From the NCBI GenBank assembly GCA_945902745.1, contig CAMDNE010000010.1:1-64000 (forward strand): a stretch of DNA of 64,000 bases, read 5' to 3'. The position numbers and the translations under genes are program-made. The DNA is from Chitinophaga pinensis. GTDB lineage: Bacteria > Bacteroidota > Bacteroidia > Flavobacteriales_D > Crocinitomicaceae. Positions 28,034 through 36,963 of this stretch are shown piece by piece (positions within the stretch are counted from its first letter, which is position 1; the number at the start of each line of letters is the position of its first letter). Below the pieces are notes generated by a model. It searched no databases and was not told where the DNA came from. It worked only from the letters and a program-made list of their open reading frames with translations.

Positions 28034-28759
28034 CTAATCGGTACTTGTATAAAAACCGCGTAAATGATTCAATTTTATTACAAATAGGTCAACAACCATT
28101 TTAAATCCATGTTTTAAAACATTGACACTATTTCCTTCCTGACTTCGTAAACTAACAGGTATTTTTTTGATATCGTAATTCCGTTTCAACGAGATATACA
28201 TCAATTCCACGTCAAACGTAAAACCCTTTATCCGAGACACAGAAAATAAATCTTTTGCAATTTCTCTCTTAAATCCCTTCAAACCACATTGCGTGTCTGA
28301 AATTCCTGTTGTGATAAATCTACCAACAATGAACGTGAAAAAACCACTGCCAAAGCGTCGTTTTGAAGATATTTTATTGAAATAATTGGAATCTTTTAAT
28401 CCTCTATCACCAATCACAACATCATATTCTTTGAACTCTAAGTAATGGATAATATTCTCTAAAGCTTCTGCTTCAAACGGAATGTCGGCATCGGTAAATA
28501 TGCAAATTTCTCCTCGAGCATGGAGCATTCCCATTCGCACAGCAGCGCCCTTTCCTTTGTTTACTTGGTAAGTAAGAAAACTGCAATTATTACTTTCAGC
28601 TACACGTTGCGTTTCGCCTTCGTCATTTGATCCATCATCTACCACAATGACTTCAATATCCCATCCTTTTTCTTTAATGAAATCCAGCAAGTACGGCAAG
28701 TTATTTGCCAATGCATTTGCAGAACGATAAGAAGGAATAATGATACTGGTTAAAGCCAT
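28034..28759 (-). CDS. Family 2 glycosyltransferase, polyprenyl/dolichyl-phosphate type
   Basis: A 241-residue GT-A fold enzyme. SIIIPSYRSANALANNL begins the nucleotide-binding strand, VIVVDDGSNDEGET is the first Asp motif, and IFTDADIPFE holds the DxD-like metal site near 90-95. GISDTQCGLKGFKREIAKDL is typical of enzymes that load a sugar onto polyprenyl phosphate (ALG5/DPM1-like). The sequence ends without the membrane helices seen in ArnC/GtrB types. The sugar product might feed the divergent YfhO-like protein, whose relatives act in sugar addition to wall polymers. Confidence 0.88.
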   Translation of the reverse strand: MALTSIIIPSYRSANALANNLPYLLDFIKEKGWDIEVIVVDDGSNDEGETQRVAESNNCSFLTYQVNKGKGAAVRMGMLHARGEICIFTDADIPFEAEALENIIHYLEFKEYDVVIGDRGLKDSNYFNKISSKRRFGSGFFTFIVGRFITTGISDTQCGLKGFKREIAKDLFSVSRIKGFTFDVELMYISLKRNYDIKKIPVSLRSQEGNSVNVLKHGFKMVVDLFVIKLNHLRGFYTSTD

Positions 28760-28874
28760 TTACTTTTTTTGATAACAGTAAAAGTAAGAATTTATCTCCG
28801 TAATAACATGGAATCAAAAGGATGTGTTATTTTTGAAAGACACAATTTAATCATACTTCTAAATTAAAAGAATC

Positions 28875-31073
28875 TTGAAATCGCTTCAGCTGAAAAAGTA
28901 TCTCCCTTATTTTATTTTTTTCGTTCTTGCTGCAATTGCTTTTTTTCAAGTTTCATTTTATCTCCACCCAGGGAAATATGATCTTATTGATTGTTTCTAT
29001 CCGTGGCGTTTTTACATTGGTGAATGCTTGCAAAATGGACAATTACCTTATTGGAATCCATATCAAGATTTGGGTTCTCCAGTGCATGCTGACCCATCAA
29101 GCGGTGCTTGGTATCCAATGGTTTGGTTAATTGGTTATTTTAATGGGTACACAATTTACAGTATTGGATTTGAATTGTGGTTTCATGTCTTTTTAGCAGG
29201 AGTTGGATTTTATACACTTGCTAAAACACTGAAATTCAATCAATCTTTTGCGTTACTAGCCGGTATTGCTTACATGTTGTCTGGTATTTTTATTGGCAAT
29301 GCACAACATTTACCTTACATCATCAGTGCGTGTTGGTTGCCCTACGTTTTGAATTTTTATTTCCGTTTGGCAGAAGAGAAATCACATGTCCATAGTTTGA
29401 AAGCTGCATTTTTTCTTTTTTTAATGATTACAGGAGGTTATCCAGCTTTTACGATTATTTTATTTTATTTGTTGTTGATTTTCTTCTTCATTTATTTCAA
29501 GAAAACGTATCAAACGCAATCGACGAAAGAATTAATAGAGTTTATAAGTCGACATGTATTGTTTCTTGTTTACACGATTTTGTTGTCATTGGTCATGTTC
29601 GTTGCCATTTACCAAGTGAGTCCAAATCTTTCCCGTTTAGGTGATTTTAGTTTGGAGCAAGCATTGTATTCGCCATTTTCTCCTCAATCGTTTGTGTCTT
29701 TCATCCTACCTTTAGTTAGTACAACGCATACAGATTTCTTCAATTCAGATCTGTCAATGCGAAACGGCTATTTTGGTTTGTTCATTTTGCTCTTCTTTTT
29801 AATCGGTCTTTTTTCAAAAAAACCAATTCAACTTAAAGTGCTTTTTTATTTCGGATTATTTTCTTTAACTGTTGCAGTTGGCGAATATCTGCCAGTGCGT
29901 GAATTTCTGTTTAAATATGTTCCCATGATGAATGTCTTTCGGTTTCCAAGTGTTTTCCGACTGTTCTTTATTATAGCCGGAATTTTAACAGGAGTTTATT
30001 ATCTCCAAGAATTATTTAATAGAAAAGGTTGGAACAAAAAATCATTGTCAATTGGTGCAATGATAATGTCAGGTTTCTTTTTGATTGTATTAATTGTAGC
30101 GAGATTGAACGGACATTTATCACTTTTTACATTTGTTAAAAACAACCTATTCATTGCTGCTGAAGCATCTACTTATTGGCAAAATGTTGCTTTTCAATCA
30201 ATTGTTCAACTGTTGTTTTTGGGAACATTTCTTTTTGTTTTGTGGAAATTCAGTGACCGTAAAAAAATCATTTCAGCAATTATTATTTTAAGCATAACTG
30301 ATTTAGTAATTGCAACTCAGTTGAATAGTCCTTATACCGTTTATTACGATACTGTAACTGCAAAAGAGGCTTCAGCAAATGTTTCAAGGTATCCAAAAGG
30401 ATTTCCAAAACTTCAAGATATTTCAATAGAGGAAGCGGGGCATTTGCCTTTAATTGGCAATCCATTTTGGCAAAACATGAATACTTTTCAAAAGCAAATT
30501 TCGGCTGAAGGGTTCAACTCTTTTTCTTTTACGAGTTATGAATTTTTAGAAAGTGAGTATCCCCAACTTTTCTCTGAAATAAAGAAGAATAAAGTGCTTT
30601 TACTCTCAGATTCCATTTTACCTGAAAGCAAATTAAATGAATATAAAAAAGATAGTTTGTTTAAGCAAAATCAGATTTTTTTGAATGAAATAGATTATAT
30701 TTATTTATCACAGCGAACGTTTGAGGCTTCGAAAAAAGACACTACATTTCTCAAAGAATATGACGCAGCACATTTTGAAATTAGAACGAATTTAGAAAAC
30801 AGAAGATTATTGACACTGCATCAAAAATATTATAAAGGCTGGAAAGTAACGGTCAATGGAAAAAAAGCCAGAATTTTTAAAAGTAATTTGAATTTCATGA
30901 CAATCATGGTTCCTCGAGGTAAAAGTGTTGTACTTTTTGAATACAAAAACCCAGTTCTGAAGGCTAGTTTTTTGATAAGTGCTGCTTCTTTTGTGTTTGC
31001 AATTTTACTTTTTCTAATCGTTTGGTTGAAAGAGAAAATCATTCACTATTCCAAAGAAAATTCTATTAAATAG
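28875..31073 (+). CDS. YfhO-like multi-pass membrane protein
   Basis: A 732-residue polytopic membrane protein with about 12-13 membrane helices in the first 480 residues and at the very C-terminus, and a soluble extracytoplasmic part at about 490-690. Early landmarks are DCFYPWRFYIGECLQNGQLP and DLGSPVHADPSSGAWYP, the pattern of YfhO/GT-C-like proteins, where the Asp-bearing loop between helices 1 and 2 is likely catalytic. The soluble part ends in HQKYYKGWKVTVNGKKARIF, typical of YfhO. Substrate unknown; lipid-linked sugar is expected. The start is TTG at 28875, the first start that keeps the whole first helix. Confidence 0.85.
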   Translation: MKSLQLKKYLPYFIFFVLAAIAFFQVSFYLHPGKYDLIDCFYPWRFYIGECLQNGQLPYWNPYQDLGSPVHADPSSGAWYPMVWLIGYFNGYTIYSIGFELWFHVFLAGVGFYTLAKTLKFNQSFALLAGIAYMLSGIFIGNAQHLPYIISACWLPYVLNFYFRLAEEKSHVHSLKAAFFLFLMITGGYPAFTIILFYLLLIFFFIYFKKTYQTQSTKELIEFISRHVLFLVYTILLSLVMFVAIYQVSPNLSRLGDFSLEQALYSPFSPQSFVSFILPLVSTTHTDFFNSDLSMRNGYFGLFILLFFLIGLFSKKPIQLKVLFYFGLFSLTVAVGEYLPVREFLFKYVPMMNVFRFPSVFRLFFIIAGILTGVYYLQELFNRKGWNKKSLSIGAMIMSGFFLIVLIVARLNGHLSLFTFVKNNLFIAAEASTYWQNVAFQSIVQLLFLGTFLFVLWKFSDRKKIISAIIILSITDLVIATQLNSPYTVYYDTVTAKEASANVSRYPKGFPKLQDISIEEAGHLPLIGNPFWQNMNTFQKQISAEGFNSFSFTSYEFLESEYPQLFSEIKKNKVLLLSDSILPESKLNEYKKDSLFKQNQIFLNEIDYIYLSQRTFEASKKDTTFLKEYDAAHFEIRTNLENRRLLTLHQKYYKGWKVTVNGKKARIFKSNLNFMTIMVPRGKSVVLFEYKNPVLKASFLISAASFVFAILLFLIVWLKEKIIHYSKENSIK

Positions 31074-31227
31074 AGATACTCAGAACTTTATTTTACGTAT
31101 TTGTTTTAAAAATATAATTTCAAAATAAAGATTGATTGGCGATAGTTTTTTCAGTTGAATGTTATCATGTAAAGGAATTCCCTATGTCTAAATTTTGACA
31201 AGTTTAAAGCTGCTGTTTGTTTATTTT

Positions 31228-31250
31228 CTATGTGAACTATGTTCCTATGC
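31228..31250 (+). repeat. CTATGTG-type dispersed repeat, copy 1
   Basis: CTATGTGAACTATGTTCCTATG is built of degenerate CTATGTT/G heptamers. Two further copies lie at 32234 and 32319. Confidence 0.6.
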
Positions 31251-31254
31251 CTGT

Positions 31255-31271
31255 CCTGAGTTTATCGAAGG
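31255..31271. repeat. REP-like element CCTGAGTTTATCGAAGG
   Basis: Close to the CCTGAGCTTGTCGAAGG element that is found between genes in many bacterial genomes. Its ends CCTGAG and TCGAAGG are partly complementary. Confidence 0.5.
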
Positions 31272-31422
31272 GTGGTAAAATATAACTTACATTCTTTATT
31301 GTTTTTGAAAGAGAAATTTAGAAAAGCATAAAACGTTCATAAAATCTTACTTTTCTTGAAAACTTCCTGATTTTTGAATCTCTTGATTGCGTAAATTAGT
31401 ACGCGAATTTCAATAGGATAAA

Positions 31423-32217
31423 ATGAAACAATACCACGATTTATTACACCATATTTTAGAGACGGGAACTAAAAAAGAAGATAGAACTGGAACTGGAACA
31501 ATTTCTGTTTTTGGTTATCAAATGCGTTTTGACCTTTCAAAAGGATTTCCTGTTGTAACCACGAAAAAATTGCATTTACGGTCAATTATTATTGAGTTAT
31601 TGTGGTTTTTACAAGGGGATACCAATATTAAATTTTTGACAGATAACAAGTGTAATATTTGGAATGAGTGGGCTGATGAAAACGGAAATCTAGGACCAGT
31701 TTATGGACACCAATGGAGAAGTTGGCCGGCAAATGATGGTGGAACGATTGATCAAATCACTAACCTAATTAATCAAATTAAAAAAAATCCAGATTCACGT
31801 CGTTTAATAGTTTCGGCATGGAATGTTGCCGATGTGGACCATATGGCATTGCCTCCTTGTCATACCCTATTTCAATTCTACGTTGCTAATGGAAAATTAA
31901 GTTGCCAATTGTACCAGCGAAGTGCTGATACTTTTTTAGGAGTGCCTTTTAATATTGCTTCTTATGCGCTGCTTACGATGATGGTGGCGCAAGTGTGCGA
32001 TCTTGAAGTCGGTGATTTTGTGCATACTTTTGGAGATGCGCACATATATAGCAATCATATCGAGCAAGCAAATCTCCAACTTTCAAGAGAATTACGTCCA
32101 TTACCAACCATGAAAATCAATCCAAATGTGAAAGATATTTTTGGGTTTACATACGAAGATTTTGAATTATTGAATTACGATCCACATCCACATATTAAAG
32201 GTGAGGTAGCAGTTTAA
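31423..32217 (+). CDS. thyA: Thymidylate synthase
   Basis: Makes dTMP from dUMP with methylenetetrahydrofolate as methyl donor. The 264 residues are the E. coli length. Visible are the N-terminal [18 protein letters not shown], the catalytic Cys in [12 protein letters not shown] near 146, the [20 protein letters not shown] block (dUMP site), and the C-terminal [10 protein letters not shown] with the final hydrophobic residue. The dihydrofolate it makes is reduced by the DHFR encoded two genes downstream, a common thyA-folA link, here with a CapA-like gene inserted between them. Confidence 0.98.
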   Translation: MKQYHDLLHHILETGTKKEDRTGTGTISVFGYQMRFDLSKGFPVVTTKKLHLRSIIIELLWFLQGDTNIKFLTDNKCNIWNEWADENGNLGPVYGHQWRSWPANDGGTIDQITNLINQIKKNPDSRRLIVSAWNVADVDHMALPPCHTLFQFYVANGKLSCQLYQRSADTFLGVPFNIASYALLTMMVAQVCDLEVGDFVHTFGDAHIYSNHIEQANLQLSRELRPLPTMKINPNVKDIFGFTYEDFELLNYDPHPHIKGEVAV

Positions 32218-32233
32218 AAGGAACACGAATTTT

Positions 32234-32268
32234 AACTATGTGCTCTATGTTCCTATGTGGTGAAAAAA
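32234..32268 (+). repeat. CTATGTG-type dispersed repeat, copy 2
   Basis: AACTATGTGCTCTATGTTCC, then TATGTGGTGAAAAAA. Nearly identical to copy 3, 85 bases downstream. The likeness continues weakly on both sides, which suggests a diverged tandem duplication of about 85 bases. Confidence 0.7.
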
Positions 32269-32318
32269 GCATCTGAACTATGCTTTAATTTTATATAAAA
32301 CGATCTTGAATCAATTCT

Positions 32319-32353
32319 AACTATGTGCTCTATGTCCCTATGTGGTAAAAAAA
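32319..32353 (+). repeat. CTATGTG-type dispersed repeat, copy 3, containing the start of the CapA-like gene
   Basis: AACTATGTGCTCTATGTCCC, then TATGTGGTAAAAAAA. It contains both possible ATG starts (32323, 32332) of the following gene. Confidence 0.7.
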
Positions 32354-33732
32354 ACATATTTCTCAACTACGTCTTAATTGTATTTGGTTGTATAGTTTTT
32401 CTTCAAGGAAATGCACAACAAGAATTGTCATTTCTATTTGCTGGTGATGTTATGTCACATGGTCCGCAAATTGCTGCTGCTCGAAATGATTTAACAGATA
32501 GTTATGATTATGATGCTGGTTTTCAATTCGTGAAGCCAATCATTGAACAACACGATATTGCAATTGCAAATTTAGAAGTAACGCATGCTGGAAAACCTTA
32601 TAGTGGTTACCCTCAATTTTCTGCACCCGATGAACTTTCTCCTGCATTAATGAATGCTGGTTTTGATGTTTTGTTGACGTGTAATAATCACTCTTGTGAC
32701 GGTGGCGCAAAGGGTGTGATTCGAACTTTAGATATTTTAGACAAACTTGGAATCAAACACACTGGAACTTTTAGAAACAAGGCCGAACGGGATCTTAATT
32801 ATCCTTTGATATTGAATCAAAATGGGATGAAAGTAGCAATTCTGAATTATACCTACGGTACAAATGGGATTGTTGTTGCTGCACCTTTAATTATTAATTA
32901 CATCGATAGTACAGTAATTAAAAAGGATATTAAACGAGCAAAAGAGTTAAATGTAGATTATATTATTTGTACCATGCATTGGGGAACAGAATATGAATCA
33001 TTACCGAGCGCTTACCAAAAAAAATGGGAGAAATACTGTTATGAATTAGGTGTCGATATGGTTATTGGAAGTCATCCTCACGTTATTCAACCAATGCAAA
33101 AAAAAGAGGTTAACGGCAAAGAAAAATTAACTGTTTGGTCGATGGGAAATTATGTTTCTAACCAAAAAGATCGCTATAAAAATGGAGGATTAATGGTGGG
33201 AACAACACTCAAAAAAGAAAATGGCAAAGTGAGTATTAAAGAAGTGCACCACAGTTTTGCCTACGTTCATATCAAACAGGAAAAGGGAAGCAAATATTAT
33301 TACCTTTTGCCAGAATTTAATTATGCTGAATTGCGCCCAGATTTTATGGCAGATAGTGCAATCTTCAAAATGAAAGAATTCTTTTTGGATAGTAGAAAAT
33401 TGTTTGCTGAGCATTCTATTGGTTCTTCTGAATATATCGTTTCTCAAGAAAGTGAAATTGGGCTTTTGTACAGTTCTTATTTAAAAGGTTATTATTCAGT
33501 TTTACTTGAAGAGCGCTCTGACACGAAGTCGCCGGAATTATTAAAAACTGAATTGTCAAACTATATGCATAAAGTAAGAGAACCAAATGGAAAATATGCT
33601 TATGTTTCTGGGATGTTTAATACGAAGGAACAGACATTAGGGAACAAACGTTTTTTTCAAGATTGTTTGGTTTCGAATTCGTTGAAAATAGTTTTTATTT
33701 CACCCCAAGAATTTACACTTATAGAAGAATGA
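32323..33732 (+). CDS. CapA-family (PGA_cap) metallophosphoesterase-like protein
   Basis: A 469-residue secreted protein of the CapA/PGA_cap family, related to the poly-gamma-glutamate capsule protein. Landmarks are FLFAGDVMSHGPQI near 37, IANLEVTHAGKP, TCNNHSCDGGAKG near 123, CTMHWGTEYE near 217 and GSHPHVIQPM near 248, the metal-site pattern of the calcineurin-like fold. The signal peptide is FLNYVLIVFGCIVFLQGNAQ. Both possible ATGs and the Lys pair before the hydrophobic core come from a dispersed repeat. No other capsule genes are nearby. The stop overlaps the folA start (ATGA), so it is co-translated with folA. Exact substrate unknown. Confidence 0.88.
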   Translation: MCSMSLCGKKNIFLNYVLIVFGCIVFLQGNAQQELSFLFAGDVMSHGPQIAAARNDLTDSYDYDAGFQFVKPIIEQHDIAIANLEVTHAGKPYSGYPQFSAPDELSPALMNAGFDVLLTCNNHSCDGGAKGVIRTLDILDKLGIKHTGTFRNKAERDLNYPLILNQNGMKVAILNYTYGTNGIVVAAPLIINYIDSTVIKKDIKRAKELNVDYIICTMHWGTEYESLPSAYQKKWEKYCYELGVDMVIGSHPHVIQPMQKKEVNGKEKLTVWSMGNYVSNQKDRYKNGGLMVGTTLKKENGKVSIKEVHHSFAYVHIKQEKGSKYYYLLPEFNYAELRPDFMADSAIFKMKEFFLDSRKLFAEHSIGSSEYIVSQESEIGLLYSSYLKGYYSVLLEERSDTKSPELLKTELSNYMHKVREPNGKYAYVSGMFNTKEQTLGNKRFFQDCLVSNSLKIVFISPQEFTLIEE

Positions 33733-34238
33733 AAGTAGCATTAATCGTAGCAATGGACCGCGAAGGAGGCATTGGAAAAAATAATGACTTAATGTGGCAT
33801 TTACCATCTGATATGCAATTTTTCAAGCAAAAAACTGCTGGTCAAATTGTTGTTATGGGAAGAAAAAATTACGATTCAATTCCTGAAAAGTACCGACCTC
33901 TTCCAAATAGAGAGAATGTTATTTTGACCCGAAACAGCTCTTTTGAAGCAGAAAATTGCCAAGTCTTTCATTCTATGGAAGAATGTCTAGCGCATTATAA
34001 AAATGAAACAGACCGAATTGTATTTATCATCGGTGGTGGTGAAATATATCGACAAGCTTTAGAATTGAATTGCGTTGAAGAAATGTTCATTACACATGTT
34101 AACAAGGTCTATGATGCAGAAACGTTTTTCCCAAAATTTGATGAGTCGAAATGGGTAGTTACTGAAATCGCATCACATGAAGTGGATGACAAACACGAAG
34201 CGGGGTATAGAATTATGAATTACAGGAGAAGTTGCTAG
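33729..34238 (+). CDS. folA: Dihydrofolate reductase
   Basis: NADPH-dependent reduction of dihydrofolate to tetrahydrofolate. The start is the ATG at 33729, in the ATGA overlap with the CapA-like gene, giving 169 residues, the family length; an upstream in-frame start would add 22 residues unlike DHFR. Motifs are IVAMDREGGIGKNNDLMWHL (substrate site), MGRKNYDSIPEKYRPLPNR (cofactor site) and FIIGGGEIYRQAL. It works with thyA two genes upstream. Confidence 0.97.
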   Translation: MKVALIVAMDREGGIGKNNDLMWHLPSDMQFFKQKTAGQIVVMGRKNYDSIPEKYRPLPNRENVILTRNSSFEAENCQVFHSMEECLAHYKNETDRIVFIIGGGEIYRQALELNCVEEMFITHVNKVYDAETFFPKFDESKWVVTEIASHEVDDKHEAGYRIMNYRRSC

Positions 34239-34246
34239 TTATGAGT

Positions 34247-34326
34247 TCCAAATTACAAATTACAAATTGTGCGTTGGGTATTCCGAATCCCAAATCCCAA
34301 ATCACGAATTTATTACCAAATAACAA
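34247..34326 (+). repeat. Short dispersed repeat between folA and topB
   Basis: A simple-looking stretch made of CAAATTA and CCCAAATC units: TTACAAATTACAAATTG, then CCGAATCCCAAATCCCAAAT and ACAAATG just before the topB start. The same CCCAAATC units occur in frame within topB. Confidence 0.65.
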
Positions 34327-36456
34327 ATGATTCTTTGTATAGCCGAAAAGCCATCCGTAGCAAAAGACATAGCGGAAATTCTTGGAGCCCGAAATAGAAA
34401 AGACGGCTACTGGGAAGGGAATGGCTATTGGGTTAGTTGGACATTTGGACATTTGTGTACTCTAAAAGAGCCACACGATTATAAAGAGAATTGGAAATGG
34501 TGGAAATTAGAAGATTTACCAATTATCCCTCAAAATTTTGGAATTAAAGTTGTCGATGATGTTGGAGTCCAAAAACAATTCAAGTGTATTGAAAATTTAG
34601 TTGCGCAATGTGAGTCTGTTATAAATTGTGGTGATGCTGGTCAAGAAGGAGAGTTGATTCAACGATGGGTTTTGTTGAAAGCGAAATGCAATAAACCAAT
34701 TCAACGTTTATGGATTTCATCACTTACGGAAGAAGCAATTAAAGAAGGATTCAAAAAACTGAAAGATTCCAAACAATATGACAATTTGTATGCGGCTGGA
34801 TCAGCAAGAGCAATTGGAGATTGGCTTTTAGGGATTAACGCAACAAGAGCCTTTACAAAGAAGTTTGGACAAGGAAAAGTAACACTTTCTGTAGGACGCG
34901 TTCAAACACCAACTTTGGCAATGATTGTTCAACGTCAAAAGGAAATAAACGCTTTTACAACAGCTGAATATTGGGAATTGAAAACGACTTATCGTGATAC
35001 GGAATTTTTGTGTCAGATAGATCGTTTGACAAGTGAAGAGAAAGCCAATAAAGGTCTGGAATATCTCAAACAACATGAATTTGAAGTAACATCGTTTGAA
35101 CAAAAGGAAGGAAAAGAAGGTAATCCTCGTTTGTTTGATTTAACTGGTTTGCAAGTTGAAGGAAATAAGAAATTTGGATTCTCAGCTGATGAAACTTTAA
35201 AGCTTGTTCAGAGTTTATACGAAAAGAAAATTGTGACCTATCCACGTGTGGATACAACTTATTTATCAGAAGATATTCATCCAAAAATTGAAGGGATTTT
35301 AAAAGGAATGCAGTATTATTCGCGTTTCACGGCGCCTTTGCTACAAAAGCCAATCCCTAAATCAAAAACTGTTTTTGATGATAAAAAAGTTACTGATCAC
35401 CATGCAATTATTCCGACAGGAGTAAACCCAAGTGGAATTTCACCTGTTGAACAGCAAGTTTATGATTTAATTGCAAAACGATTTATTGCAGTATTCTACC
35501 CAGAATGTAAAGTGTCAAACACGACGGTTTTAGCCAAAGTTGGAACACTCGATTTTAAAGTTACTGGCAAGCAAATCATCGAACCAGGTTGGAGAGTTAT
35601 TTACGACGAACCCAAATCCCAAATAGCGAATCCCGAATCCCAAATCAAAGAAGACGAAGAACGCGTACTCCCAATTTTCGAAAAAGGTGAAAAGGGACCT
35701 CATACACCAATCGTTCACAAAGGAAAAACATCACCTCCTAAACCTTATACGGAGGCAACCTTACTTCGAGCTATGGAAACAGCTGGAAGACAAGTAGACG
35801 ACGAAGAAATGCGTGAATTAATGAAAGATAATGGGATTGGTCGACCGTCAACTCGCGCAAATATTATCGAAACATTGTTCCGTCGTAAATACATTGAAAA
35901 GAATAGAAAAAATATTCTAGCCACTCCAACAGGAATGGATTTGATTGATACCATTCAAAATGAATTATTGAAGAGTCCTGAATTGACCGGTAACTGGGAA
36001 AGAAAGATTCGTTTAATTGAAAAAGGAGAATACGAATTGGAAGTTTTCAAGCAAGAACTTTTTAAAATGGTGCGCGAATTAACGGATGAAGTGATCTTTA
36101 ATAATTATAGAAAAATTCAAGTTGAACCGCTTCCGAGTGCTGCAGAAACTGTAAAAAAAGAACGAGCACCTCGAGTTGTAAAAGAAAAACAGGCATTAGA
36201 TTCTTTGAATTGCCCGAAATGTAAAACAGCCAAATTGATGAAAGGAAAAACTGCTTTAGGGTGTTCTAATTATGCAGCTTGTGGGTTTAAAATTCCATTT
36301 GAAATATTGGGTAAAAAAATGACTGAATCTCAACTTTTGGACCTATTAGAAAAGGGAAAAACAGGAGTTATAAAAGGGTTAATTATCCCTGGGAAAACTG
36401 AACCCGTAAATGGAAAATTAACCTTGGATGGAAGTTTTAATATAGGAATAGCTTAA
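34327..36456 (+). CDS. topB: DNA topoisomerase III (type IA)
   Basis: Cuts and rejoins one DNA strand to decatenate or relax DNA. The 709 residues begin with the Toprim domain (CIAEKPSVAKDIAEILGA; acidic GDAGQEGELIQRW near 100). The catalytic Tyr lies in IVTYPRVDTTYLSEDIH near 305, and DNGIGRPSTRANIIETL is present near 500. A Cys4 zinc-ribbon-like segment (CPKCKTAKLMKGKTALGCSN) starts near 630. An unusual segment, PKSQIANPESQIKEDEE near 429-445, is encoded by a copy of the dispersed repeat also found before this gene. The ATG directly follows that upstream repeat. Confidence 0.95.
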   Translation: MILCIAEKPSVAKDIAEILGARNRKDGYWEGNGYWVSWTFGHLCTLKEPHDYKENWKWWKLEDLPIIPQNFGIKVVDDVGVQKQFKCIENLVAQCESVINCGDAGQEGELIQRWVLLKAKCNKPIQRLWISSLTEEAIKEGFKKLKDSKQYDNLYAAGSARAIGDWLLGINATRAFTKKFGQGKVTLSVGRVQTPTLAMIVQRQKEINAFTTAEYWELKTTYRDTEFLCQIDRLTSEEKANKGLEYLKQHEFEVTSFEQKEGKEGNPRLFDLTGLQVEGNKKFGFSADETLKLVQSLYEKKIVTYPRVDTTYLSEDIHPKIEGILKGMQYYSRFTAPLLQKPIPKSKTVFDDKKVTDHHAIIPTGVNPSGISPVEQQVYDLIAKRFIAVFYPECKVSNTTVLAKVGTLDFKVTGKQIIEPGWRVIYDEPKSQIANPESQIKEDEERVLPIFEKGEKGPHTPIVHKGKTSPPKPYTEATLLRAMETAGRQVDDEEMRELMKDNGIGRPSTRANIIETLFRRKYIEKNRKNILATPTGMDLIDTIQNELLKSPELTGNWERKIRLIEKGEYELEVFKQELFKMVRELTDEVIFNNYRKIQVEPLPSAAETVKKERAPRVVKEKQALDSLNCPKCKTAKLMKGKTALGCSNYAACGFKIPFEILGKKMTESQLLDLLEKGKTGVIKGLIIPGKTEPVNGKLTLDGSFNIGIA
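35611..35646 (+). repeat. In-frame copy of the CCCAAATC repeat inside topB
   Basis: CCCAAATCCCAAATAGCGAAT (35611-35631) matches the intergenic copy at 34289-34309 at 19 of 21 positions. CCGAATCCCAAATC (35633-35646) is identical to 34283-34296. Confidence 0.75.
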
Positions 36457-36494
36457 ATCAGTATCTTCATCATGAAACTAATCGGAATAATAAC

Positions 36495-36908
36495 TTGAAA
36501 AACGTTTTATTTTTCCTGCTACTAATTTTGTCATCTTTTACTTTTAGTCAAGTTGATACAACTACTTATGCAGATGAAGCACCGAGTTTTCCAATAATTA
36601 TCCATTACCAAAACAACAGTGCACAAATCAGCCATGTTAGCCAATATAAGTTGACGCTATTATCAGATTACCTCATTCAAAATCCAAAAATAAAGATCGT
36701 TATTGAAGGACATGTTTGCTGTGGACCAGCTAAACACATGTCGAAAAAAAGAGCAAAATCAATTTACAAAATGCTCCTGCGTCATAAAGTGCCTCGTGAA
36801 CAAATGGTATATGTTGGTAAGTCTTTCGATGAGCCGCGCATCGCAAAAGAAAAATCGGAGTCGGATAAAGATATCAATAGAAGGGTGGAGATAAAACTAG
36901 CTCATTAA
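36495..36908 (+). CDS. Small OmpA-family protein
   Basis: A 137-residue protein with a signal peptide (VLFFLLLILSSFTFSQ) and one OmpA C-terminal domain (about 30-137), which normally binds peptidoglycan. The motif reads IVIEGHVCCGPAKHMSKKRA, where most members have GHTD followed by N..LS..RA, and ends in NRRVEIKLAH. The CC pair in the ligand loop is unusual. There is no lipobox and no beta barrel, so it is likely free in the periplasm. The start codon is TTG at 36495. Confidence 0.85.
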   Translation: MKNVLFFLLLILSSFTFSQVDTTTYADEAPSFPIIIHYQNNSAQISHVSQYKLTLLSDYLIQNPKIKIVIEGHVCCGPAKHMSKKRAKSIYKMLLRHKVPREQMVYVGKSFDEPRIAKEKSESDKDINRRVEIKLAH

Positions 36909-36963
36909 TGAATTCATTTTCGATTTAATATCCTACATTTAAAATTCAGAAGAAAACTATTCA

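Larger units (their letters stand above)
31074..31422. other. Intergenic region with dispersed repeat units
   Basis: 349 bases without a gene between the YfhO-like gene and thyA. It holds one copy of a CTATGTG/CTATGTTCCTATG repeat (31228-31250), directly joined to a CCTGAGTTTATCGAAGG element (31255-31271). No clear promoter for thyA, no hairpin terminator and no RNA gene were found. Confidence 0.6.

Noticed and set aside
32323-33732. CapA-like gene as part of a capsule locus.
   Set aside because: No capB, capC or polysaccharide genes are adjacent; its neighbours are thyA and folA.
34213-34452. Minus-strand frame across the folA-topB gap.
   Set aside because: It is a by-product of the CCCAAATC repeat and the topB start, with no signal, domain or start-site support.
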